Source: Alectoria sarmentosa (lineage: Eukaryota > Ascomycota > Lecanoromycetes > Lecanorales > Parmeliaceae). From it: DNA of 28,103 nucleotides. Positions 19,800-28,103 of this stretch are shown piece after piece. The notes beneath the pieces were generated by a model. That model ran no database searches. It was not told the DNA's origin and was given only the letters and a program-made list of their open reading frames with translations. Position 1 is the first letter of the stretch. Every line of letters begins with the position of its first letter. The translations under genes were made by a program, and so were the position numbers. Where the stretch lies: contig WOGZ01000395.1 in NCBI GenBank assembly GCA_009733775.1, positions 1-28,103 on the forward strand, given 5' to 3'.

Positions 19800-20544
19800 C
19801 GTTTATTTGAAGGCTCGTGAATCTTAATCTCCTCTTTGAGATTTATGAAATGTGAATGTTTTTCGACGAAATGTATATCGTTAACGCGAATAACCTTTTT
19901 TTTAATTAAATTATAAAAATGAAAAATGAATTCGTTTTTATAATTTAAAAGGATACATTTCTCGCTTTTATTTATAAATTTTTATTAAATACATTTTAAA
20001 GCGTAAACGATGAAATTAATAATACGTAAATGAAAAAGAATAAATTTGCGATAATAAAAGGTTTCGAAAGATATAATAATGATTTTGATATTAAAAAAAC
20101 GCATTGTTAAATAATTGATTATGATCATTATTTTAAATTAAAAGAATTTGTTAAGATTGAAATTTAATAAAATTGAATGAATCTTGTTTATCAAAGTTTG
20201 ATCAAATCGCTCGACGATTTCATTTATTTCGAAATTATTTATAATAATGAGTTTTTGCTTAATGCTCGTTTGGGCGAGACATTTAAAAAAGATTTTATTA
20301 ATATACTCGTTTTTATTATCGAGGCGAATACGATTAATTCGATAATCGCGAGTTTTAAATAAGTTTTAAAACGCAAAAACATAATAAATGTTTCACTTTT
20401 ATAATGAATATAATAGATTTCAAAATAATAAATGAAATCGGTTTTAAAGGTTATAAAGTATTTATAATTATTGAAATTAATGAGAATTAAAAGTTTAATA
20501 AGATTATTATAAATAAATTTATTCGATAAAATATCGAGCGCTAT
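19800..20544 (-). pseudogene. Integrase of element B
   Basis: The minus-strand frame gives LDNKNEYINKIFFKCLAQ at about 20323-20270, the copia L-R-x-D-N-G-G-E-Y block; here both the Asp and Glu survive and the two Gly are changed. It continues to NFEINEIVERFDQTLINK, matching the Q-Q-N-G-V-A-E-R-x-N-x-T-L block with the catalytic Glu intact. Of all copies here, this integrase keeps the most active-site residues. Stops and the loss of upstream frames still make it a pseudogene. The plus-strand frame at 20177-20362 is its antisense shadow. Confidence 0.85.
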
Positions 20545-21156
20545 GAGCGAATTATGAGAAATAATCTTTTAACGATTCATCATATAACATTCATAAATGT
20601 ATTTTTTGATAATGTTTTTGAAAAAATTCATATTCATAACAATGTTGAAAAGCTTATTAAGATTTTATTAATTTAAATGATTCATATAAGCATATCATAA
20701 TTAATAAATCAAATTCGAAAAAACGTTATAAACGATTAAAGCATTGTTATCTTTTCATAAATTCAAAAAAAACAAATCGCGGTTTCGCGTATCGATTAAT
20801 GTGATATTGTTTTGAGTTAAAGCATAATTTTTTTTATAAAAAACGACTTTAATGTCGACATTTAAGAGTTTTTCAATTAATAAAAGATTAACGTTTATAT
20901 TAAGCACGTGCAAAACATTGAAAATCGTTAAAATAACGCGTTTGTTATTGATATTATAATTAAAATTAATGATATCATAAATAAGAGATTGAGTTTTGAT
21001 ATTTTCAATGTCTTTAATAAGTCGAAATTGAACCTTAATATAAATGATGAACATTAAACGATTCGTAAAGAAATGACGAGTGCAATCAAAATTTATCATA
21101 ATTCGAATATCGAGATTCATAAAATTGGCGAACGATAAACGTTTATTTAGGTTCAA
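20545..21156 (-). pseudogene. Protease and GAG-pre-integrase of element B
   Basis: A 133-codon frame (21156-20755) is the copia aspartic protease. Residues 20-29 read MINFDCTRHF, where the family has I-x-D-S-G-C-T-x-H-F/M: the catalytic D-S-G is now N-F-D by three G-to-A/C-to-T changes. Later NVLHVLNINVNLLLIEKLL matches N-V-L-Y-V-P-x-L-x-x-N-L-L-S-I-x-x-L. It ends LFFLNL, which leads into the GAG-pre-integrase segment (about 20720-20545, with MNHLNQ-like and ECYMMNR stretches). The frame survives by chance of codon content and the enzyme would be inactive. Confidence 0.88.
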
Positions 21157-23400
21157 GTTCGTTATCAGATTGATAAGATCCTCGTTTTCATTTTAATCTG
21201 TTTTGATTATATTTAAAATGTTGAAATCATTTGAAATGAAATTCGAATGGCTTTAATCATTCAATTTATCGAAAAATGTCATATAAACATAAAGATAATT
21301 GTTCTCCTTTGAAACATACGTTATATTAACATTAAGATAATCATTTTTCTTTGAAGCGGAGGCGTTAAATGACGCTTTTTTGATGCGTTTACACTTGACA
21401 TTTAAAATATTAATGTTCACATAAATGATATCGATTTACGTCTTCTTTTTCTTTTTTTATTCATTTATAAACTTTTCAAACTTCAAATGCGAGAATTTAA
21501 TTTAACATTTAATGAAAAAATATTTAAATTTACGATCAGCGATCTTGCAAGAAATATAAGTTTCGCGATTAATGAAATCAGAGTCGTCGAAACCGTCTTT
21601 AATAAATTATTTGTTTTTATTATTACGATGAGCGAGTATAATAACATTATCCTTTTTAATTACGAGCATACGACGTTTTTCGTTTATTACGTCATAAATA
21701 ATTAAATCGAATTTAATTGTTTTTGAATCATAAAGCATATGAATTTAAGTGTAAATTATTATAAAGATATCGTAGATTTCATCGAGTTTCATGAAAAAGA
21801 ATTGAATGAGATAAGATTTCGATAATGATAATAAGTCGTTTAAATTAACGATTTCGATATTGACTTTATAAAAGTCTTTTTCATATTAACGAACGTTTTT
21901 TTTGAGATTGATGTTGATGTTATGCAATTAACGTATAAATTCGATATAAAGTTTAAAACTCATAAGCTTATAATAAATATCGATGACGTTTAATATAATT
22001 TAAAGATTCTCGTTATGTTTTTTGATGAGTTGATAATTAACGTAATTAAAACGTTAACGAATAATTATATAAATTTTAAACTTAATGATGTTAATAAAGG
22101 GTTGAAAATTATTCAATATTAATTAATCGTTGATATTTTCGTTTTATTTAATGTATTTAATAATGAATTTTAAAATAATAATGAAGGTTAAAGGGAAATT
22201 ATCTTTATTATTTATAAAGATATTTTCAACGATATTTTGAGCGTTGAATTTAATTATCGATATCGAAAGAGATAAATGAAGAGATATAAAAGATTGATAA
22301 TGATAATGAGGATAACGAAGGTGAGAGTTCTTTTATTATGATTGAAAATGAATCGAAAAGATCGTTTTAAAAAATGTCGTTTTGAAAAGGCGTTGAAATG
22401 AACAAATTTAATGACGATTTAAAGAACGATTCGAACGTTTTAAAGGGAATTGATGAATGAGATTATTTGTTTTTAACGCGTAAACCAAAAATTTCGATAT
22501 TATTTAAGACGTCAAATAATTCCTCGTTGATTTTAAAATCGTTATCGCATAACGATAATGTGAAAAAAATGAAATAAATGTTTTGTTAATCTTCGTCAAA
22601 ATCGTTTAAATCTTTATTGATATTAATCAATTATTATCGTTATGTTTCAAGGTTTTATAATAATAATGAGAAATGTTTATATGAGAATTAACGATAAATT
22701 TGAGCGATAATATTATAATGAAATGATATCAATGATACAAAGGATTTGACTTTGAATTTAACGATAAAGATTGAATTCGATTGAGATTATATTGAGTATA
22801 ATTGTAAACGTGTAAACCTTTTTAAAGAATTCGCATTCTTTTTATGTTGTTCAATTAAAGATTTGAATTTAAGATATTCGTTTTAATGATTATTATCGTG
22901 AAATTGAGATTGATTAAATTTTATAATTATGATAATAAAATGTTATTAATAACGAATGAAAAATTCGATAATAAGGTCTCAACTTTTTTTTTCAAGGGAT
23001 TTTTGAAATCAAAACGTCAATTTTAATATATAAAGTTTATTATTTTTGATTTTAAACAGATTTATAAACGTTTAAATGATAATGAAATCAACTTTAAATT
23101 GTTTCACACGATGATCAAATTGATAATGATATTAACATTTAATTATTTAATTTGTTTTATTAATTCGATATATCGTTGAAAATGTAAATTATTAATTTAA
23201 TGAAATGTTATGAAAATAAAGACGTATTCTCTCTTGTTTAATGTGTTTTATATAAAGAAATTAACAATATTATAAGGGCTTTATTATAATTTGATCGCAT
23301 AATCGTAAATCATATGCGATATCGATTAAAAGCGGATAATTTCGGTTCGTCGAGGATTGAGAAGTTTTTAACTTTCGAATTTCGAATCATGATCGCTTAA
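21157..23400 (-). pseudogene. gag: Gag region and leader of element B
   Basis: This lies between the primer site and the protease. It aligns with element E (14198-15842 and 23705-24345) throughout, which supports one ancestral coding region. A Ser-rich stretch about 22550-22200 and a Lys-rich stretch about 21470-21330 are visible on the minus strand with stops at likely Gln/Trp codons. I could not identify a clear zinc knuckle. The gag start codon cannot be fixed; the part near 23400 is leader. The plus-strand frame at 21487-21705 is an antisense shadow, matched by 23932-24129 in element E. Confidence 0.6.
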
Positions 23401-23561
23401 ATTAAAGATCATTTTATAAATGAAAATTGTTCACTTTAAAAAAATTGATTGAATAAAAATCTTTATAATTGATTATTTTATTGCGATGAGCATGAAATGC
23501 TTAAAAACAATTATAATTATAATAATGAATAAATAGATTAAGTTTATAATGATCGTCGAGT

Positions 23562-23579
23562 AAGCTCGAACTCATAACC
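23562..23579 (-). promoter_or_regulatory. Primer-binding site of element B
   Basis: On the minus strand the bases right after the 5' LTR read ggttatgagttcgagctt. The complement contains ctcataacc, the anticodon loop of initiator tRNA-Met (anticodon CAT). Drosophila copia uses this half-tRNA arrangement, and its site also begins ggttatg. The second half matches initiator tRNA less well, in part by changes that fit RIP. This is the clearest of the four sites. Confidence 0.7.
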
Positions 23580-23704
23580 TGTAAAAATATGATATAAAAC
23601 ATTTAGTTGTATTATTTTAAGAGTGTTATGAAGAAAAGTGCGATCTATATTATAAGCGCATGCGCCCGTGTTATGTGACCTATCACGTGACCTGAATTTC
23701 GACA
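23580..23704 (-). repeat. 5' LTR of element B
   Basis: 125 bp; starts tgtaaaaatatg and ends cgaca on the plus strand. Followed by the tttaa duplication. See the 3' LTR for comparison. Confidence 0.93.
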
Positions 23705-24345
23705 TTTAACGTCGAAATCATTAATTTAAATAGTTTATTATCATTATCGAAATCTTATTTCATTTGATTCTTTTTTATAAAATTCGACGAAATTTACGAT
23801 ATTTTTATTATAATTTTTATTTAAATTTATATACTTTATAATTTGAGTGCAATTAATTTCGATTTAATTATTTATAATATAATAAATAAAGAGCGTCGTA
23901 TACTTATAATTAAAAAAATGATATTATTATATTAATTTATCGTAATAATAAAGACAAATAATTCGTTAAAAGTAAATTTAACGACTTTAATTTTATTAAT
24001 TACGAAATTTACATTTTTTATAAAATCATTAATCGCAAATTTAAACATTTTTTTATTAAATATTAAATTAAGTTTTTTCATTTGAAATTTAAAGAATTTA
24101 TAAATGAATAAAAAAAGAAAAAAGCGCAAATCGATATTATTTATATAAATATTAATATTTTGAATGTTAAGCGCAAACGCATCGAGAAAGCGTTATTTAG
24201 CATTTTCGTTTTAAAAAAAATTATTATAATGTTAATATAACGTATATTTAAAAGAAAAAATCATTTTTTATTTATATAACATTTTTGAATAAATAAATGA
24301 TTAAAATTATTCGAATTTTATTTCAAATAATTTTAAATTTTTCAA
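23705..24345 (+). pseudogene. gag: C-terminal part of gag, element E
   Basis: This resumes element E after element B. It aligns with the reverse complement of 21870-21230 in B, for example 23740-23800 with a shared ttatcattatcgaaatctta, and 24130-24330 with the Lys-rich end of gag. Homology stops near 24345. The minus-strand frame at 23932-24129 is an antisense shadow of it. Confidence 0.75.
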
Positions 24346-25690
24346 TATATATCACGATGTTAAAAGTGTTAAAAGTGTCGAGCATTTATCTTATCGAGAT
24401 TTTTATTTTATTTATTAATTATACTTGTCTAGCAAATATCTTATTAAGCGTATAATTAAACGAAATTATATATAACTAATTCTACTAAAAAGAATAAACG
24501 AATTTACACATTATTAATGAATATTTATGTTGCTTTTACAATATAATAATGATACTTATATAATGTTAATTAATTGTTATATAATTTAAAAGCTTCTTCG
24601 TTATTAATCTGCCTTATAAAAGTTTATTGTAAACGCCTTTATTTCAATTGATTTAAAAGTCTTTCGCTGACGCTTTTATGTTATTTATCTTAATAACTTG
24701 TTTACGTTAATAAATTGTTTATTTCAAATTAACAAATCACGTTATTTTAATCGACGAGATTCGTATCACGCTTAAACGAAAAGTAATTATTTTAATCTTT
24801 TAATTCGATAATTTCATTGAAATAATTCATTCTCATTTTAATTTATTAAAGTTTATAATAAAAAACGTAATTCGTTATTTCATTATATATATCTTATCTT
24901 TAAACCTTTAAAAATTTTAAGGTTTTTAATTACGTTACGAGATGATAAAGCAAGGGCGAGATTTAAATCGTTAAAACTCGAGTTAACAACATCGTGATTA
25001 TTTAATTGAATTATTAATAAACCTTTTTTTCGCAAGGCTATCAAGGTCTTCGACGGTTTTATTAAACAATTAATCGAGTTGTTAAAGTCTTCGTCGATAA
25101 GTATCATTTCGTTTAACTCATTTATTTAATAAAAACAAAAACAATCGTCAAATATTATTTTAATAAGTTTATTATATCGCTTTATTATATTTAAGATCTT
25201 TATAAAAATTACGATTTATGATAACATTATGTCTTCGTTTAATTCGAATCTAAATTCGAATCTTAAATTCGAATCTTAATTCGAATCTCGATTATTAACA
25301 ATTGCAATAAGACATTAATGTTATTGTGTAAAAAGTTATTATTTAAGTTTTATAACATCTGCAATTATTAATAAATTTAACAAATTCGTTAAAAGATTCA
25401 AATTTATAAGACTTAATTAATAAATCAAAGATTTCGATGTTATTAAATTATTAAAATTCATTAAATCTTAATTGTTTCGGTTTTCATTTAAATAAATCTT
25501 ATAATAAAGGCGAGATCGTTATAATAAACAAAAAAAATTATTTTAATAATGTTATTCTTTTTATTAAATGTTAATAAAATGTTAGTGTTATAAAAACTTT
25601 TTAATAGTTAAAATTAATTTCAATACGATGTTGAAGAGTATAATATTAATATAATATATAACGAAATTATTTAATTTCAAAAAGCTTAAT
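24346..25690. other. Unassigned AT-rich stretch
   Basis: No known domain is visible. It opens with a 9-bp direct repeat (tgttaaaag twice, 24358-24375), which could be an LTR start but lacks a matching end or duplication. A 74-codon minus-strand frame (25107-24883, starting MILIDEDFNNSINCLIKP) lies in a segment with somewhat higher G and C. I do not recognise it and it may be a remnant of another element. Confidence 0.4.
25241..25290. repeat. Four-copy 12-13-bp tandem repeat
   Basis: aattcgaatct recurs four times at 12-13 bp spacing, ending in aatctcg. It is short and imperfect, with no evident function. Confidence 0.75.
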
Positions 25691-25899
25691 TTACGTGTTA
25701 ACAACGATATCGAAAAATAATATAAAATATTGTTAAGGCGATTCAAGAAATTTATCGAAATAACATTTTCTCATTTTATTGCGAAAAAGTATCCGATAAA
25801 CGCCGAGGCTAATGTAACAAATTTTTTCCGAAAAACCACGAATCTCCAACACGCGACTTTTTTCATTTTATTTATTATTCAATCATATCATAATCAAAT

Positions 25900-27814
25900 A
25901 TGTCTCAAATTGCTACCCTATCTGAGCCTGATAAATACGAATTAAAACAGGCCTTAAAAAAGCAAAAACAAGCTACCAAAGACAAAAAAAAAGACACATA
26001 TCTTGAAAACCTCGATATTCTACTCTCCCGCATCTCATCACTCCCACAATATCAATTAATGAAAATAAAACATCGCTCGACCATCAATCATCTTTTTAAA
26101 AACATGTTTCTTATTTCATATTGCTTTTTTAATCTTATATAAATCACTATTATATGAAATATGCTTTATAACAATACGAATTTATATGCGATTACTCAAA
26201 ATACTTTGAAATCTATTTAAATTCTTATCGATATATCGAAACTCAAAGTTTTTATCGCTATCACGATTTATATAAATGTTTTTCAATTTTTTATTATTTA
26301 TGATTATTGAAAGACTGATGATATTGCTTCAATAATTTTTATTTTTATTTAAAAAAATAACTCGAGATCGATATATTCTTTTTAAAAAGTTCATTTATTA
26401 TTCAAATTTCAACGAAAAGAATTCTATAATTATTAAAAAAGAAAAATGAAAATAATTTATATGATACAAAAAGCTTCAATCATTTGCGAACGAAATTCGT
26501 AAAAATTAAAAGATTCTACGAATTCTCAACTCTCATATAACAATTAATAAATATATAATCAAAAAGATAAAGCGAATTCATTATTTCACTATAATGTCTG
26601 ACAAGTCAATTTCGAAAAGATATAAAGTTTTTACAATCGATGATAAAGATTATCTTTATAATTATTCGTGATATTCTTTTATATAAGACTTGAAAAATAA
26701 ATCAAAAGTTAAAGAATTGAAAAATATATCAGTTATGATAATCAAATTAATCACTAACACATTATCTTCTAATATTATTCTCTTTATAAACAATTACTTC
26801 AATAATTTAAAATTAATTGTGATTTTAAAAGTCAAAGGAATTGCGATGTGTAAGATCATAAAATCAAATCGAAAAGATCTTTCAAATTTACTCGTGAAGA
26901 TGAAATAGTAGTTTTTTAAGAATATTTCGTACGGAGTTCTTATAACAATGATACAAAATAACGTTTTTATAATAATTTAACAAGACAATAACCTTGTTTT
27001 AACACTTATTATTGCATATAATGTTCGAAAGATTAATAATTTCATTTTTAAAAAAAGAAAACGTTTTAATAAAATTAATATAAACGTTCGTATTATTTTG
27101 TTTACTTTTAAAAAAAATGAACACGATATATCAAAGAAGAAAATGAAGATTTTCAAGCTTTTTTATTATTACAATAAATATATAAAAAAGATTGATCGTT
27201 TTAATGCTTTGATGATTATATACATTAATCAACTGTCACGGAGTGACCCCGAGGGAATAGGTTTACCCGAGGGTTCCGCTGACCGTTAAGCCAAAAGACC
27301 AATTTCACACTGCCCAGGTGTGATCCTATTCTACTACTTAAGACCTAGGCGTAGGCGCGCCAGGCTGGAACCATGACATCAACGAGCCTACAATCGAAAT
27401 TGAATGTCTTTATTTCATTAACATCTGAATGAAAGTTTTATAAATGTTTTCAAATTATGTGAACCAATGAGAACGATTCAAAAGCATCAAAAGTTTTTAA
27501 AGGATATGATTGTGAAATTATTAAAAGAAGGTTCAAAAAACGCTCGCAAATGTTCATTTTCCATTTCTATTATTACATTATTCAAATCATTACGAAATAA
27601 TCATGATTGACAAAACATGAAGGATAATCGCACGTGTGTTATATATCGCATAAACATTCAGAAGAGGGGTTTTGATAAAAAAATAAGTGATAATAGGGGT
27701 GGTCCGTTAAGGAGTAAAGGGGGATGTCATGTATGCGATGTCTTTTTATGTCGCAAAGGGGATTGTGTAAAGCGATTCCATGATAGGGGGGGTATTATGA
27801 AACTTACGGAATAG
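25900..27814 (+). pseudogene. piggyBac-type transposase, broken
   Basis: This was a DDE transposase of the piggyBac (DDE_Tnp_1_7) family, near full length at about 590 codons without the insertion. The N-terminus (MSQIATLSEPDKYELKQALK) is hardly mutated. NTNLYAITQ and KLKVFIAITIYINVF (about 26173-26280) match the family's ELKxFIAIxIYMG region. KRYKVFTIDDKDYLYNYS (from 26615) matches G-Y-K-x-x-x-L-x-D-x-G-Y-x-Y. LFINNYFNNLKL (about 26780) matches the catalytic L-D-N-F-F-T-S-L, with Asp as Asn. SNRKDL follows. YNKYIKKIDRFNA matches D-Y-N-K-x-M-G-G-V-D. The C-terminus holds the Cys-rich finger GCHVCDVFLCRKGDC, almost intact. There is a frame change between 26335 and 26411, several stops, and a solo LTR at 27234 that keeps phase. 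Confidence 0.82.
27234..27378 (+). mobile_element. 145-bp solo LTR with TSD tcaac
   Basis: It begins tgtcacggagtgacccc and ends ccatgaca, so the termini are the inverted pair tgtca/tgaca. The pentamer tcaac flanks it at 27229-27233 and 27379-27383. With the duplication it adds 150 bp, a multiple of three, to the transposase gene. It is GC-rich with no sign of RIP, in sharp contrast to its surroundings. LTRs starting tgtcacgg are common in ascomycete retrotransposons, which supports the fungal assignment; the family is not resolved. The plus strand is assigned arbitrarily. Confidence 0.88.
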
Positions 27815-28103
27815 ATATATGATCTTTATAATAGATTATAATGTGGTGGTGAATTAATAGTGTTGATAATAATGAAAAAAAATGGATTTGTTACATCTCG
27901 GCGTTTATCGGATACCTTAGAGTAACAACGCGAGCGAAAGATTTCTGGTCAATAACAAGTTAGCCGACAAAATCTGTTGAAAATCTGTTAACAACCTGTC
28001 GACAATTTTAAACATTTAGTTTTTTTGAATATTTTATTAAAGACGTATTTAATATAATTTTCAATTAATTATATATTCGAAAATAGAGTTTACGCTAGCG
28101 GAA
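27815..28103. other. 3' flank of the transposase gene
   Basis: Moderately mutated sequence with CpA and GpG surviving between 27890 and 28000. The right terminal repeat of the piggyBac element should lie here or beyond the window, but I cannot point to a TTAA-bounded end. Confidence 0.4.
27966..28003. repeat. Short 11-bp-period repeat near the right edge
   Basis: aaatctgttga/aaatctgttaa/caacctgtcga/caat run at 11-bp spacing about 150 bp after the transposase stop codon. This is a plausible subterminal array of the transposon, similar in period and core to the arrays at 1-232 and inside 19068-19731. Confidence 0.6.

Larger units (their letters stand above)
15843..23704 (-). mobile_element. 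Copia element B, complete, minus strand, TSD tttaa
   Basis: This is a full Ty1/copia retrotransposon of 7,862 bp, about 7.2 kb without the inverted-repeat insertion at 19068-19731. Its LTRs are 125 bp each (15843-15967 and 23580-23704), starting tgt and ending aca. The pentamer tttaa flanks it at 15838-15842 and 23705-23709. The LTRs differ at 22 positions, all transitions, with no indel. In element order it has a primer site, gag, protease, GAG-pre-integrase, integrase, RT, RNase H, a small 3' open frame, a duplicated 3' region and a purine tract. It is inserted in the gag of element E and is the least damaged copia copy here, but still has no functional frame. Confidence 0.93.
4860..24345 (+). 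mobile_element. Copia element E, host of the nest, in three pieces
   Basis: A plus-strand copy of the element-B family is split by two insertions. Piece 1 (4860-5007) is the end of the 5' LTR, the primer site and the start of the leader. Piece 2 (14198-15842) is the rest of the leader and the first part of gag. Piece 3 (23705-24345) is a further part of gag. Each piece aligns in order with the reverse complement of element B from about 23670 to 21200. D separates pieces 1 and 2; B separates 2 and 3. After 24345 the alignment stops, so protease, integrase, RT and the 3' LTR are absent. This is the oldest insertion in the nest. Confidence 0.8.

Noticed and set aside
20177..20362. 61-codon plus-strand frame
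   Set aside because: Antisense shadow of the element B integrase core, which reads clearly on the minus strand.
21487..21705. 72-codon plus-strand frame that resembles a minus-strand frame at 23932-24129
   Set aside because: The similarity is real but reflects two copies of gag in opposite orientation; both frames are antisense to it.
23560..23600. Possible tRNA gene because of the ctcgaactcataacc segment
   Set aside because: No cloverleaf can be formed from the surroundings; its place directly next to the LTR explains it as a primer-binding site.
24358..24512. Possible further LTR (starts tgttaaaagtgttaaaag, a candidate end ttacaca)
   Set aside because: No second copy, no matching 5-bp flanks and no primer site follow it.
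27098..27289. 63-codon plus-strand frame treated as its own gene
   Set aside because: Its first part is the piggyBac transposase and its end is read into the solo LTR inserted at 27234.

Overview
This window looks like a heavily degraded, gene-poor AT-rich block of a filamentous ascomycete genome. Everything I can identify is transposable-element sequence, and I see no intact host gene, rRNA, tRNA or CRISPR array. Wherever a retrotransposon domain can be read, tryptophan and glutamine codons have become stops, catalytic Asp has become Asn, and most surviving cytosines sit in CpG. The two LTRs of the best copy differ only by transitions. Together these point to repeat-induced point mutation (RIP). 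The fungal assignment is an inference; no species-level marker is visible.

Layout. 1-232 is an 11-bp minisatellite. 233-3082 is featureless AT-rich DNA ending in a less degraded pocket. 3083-3200 is a lone LTR. 3394-4855 is a 5'-truncated minus-strand Ty1/copia copy (A). From 4860 to 24345 runs a nest. A plus-strand copia copy (E) is split into three pieces: 4860-5007, 14198-15842 and 23705-24345. It is split by a second plus-strand copia element (D, 5008-14197) and by a minus-strand one (B, 15843-23704, 125-bp LTRs, TSD tttaa). D was itself hit by a 1,875-bp LTR element with no coding capacity (5725-7599, TSD aaatc) and by a 194-bp solo LTR (12092-12285). B was hit by a 664-bp terminal-inverted-repeat element (19068-19731, TSD tta). 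24346-25899 is unassigned. 25900-27814 is a broken piggyBac-type transposase gene on the plus strand, split by a GC-richer 145-bp solo LTR (27234-27378, TSD tcaac). The window ends in another short 11-bp repeat.

How the parts relate. A, B, D and E share the same gag-pol organisation. B, D and E also share a primer-binding site that resembles the anticodon region of initiator tRNA-Met, the half-tRNA priming known from Drosophila copia. The small non-coding LTR element carries the same primer site, so it was probably copied by copia-type machinery. A, B and D also share a short open frame downstream of RNase H. The target-site duplications give a relative order: E first, then D and B into E, then the non-coding LTR element and solo LTR into D and the inverted-repeat element into B; the piggyBac/solo-LTR pair is separate.
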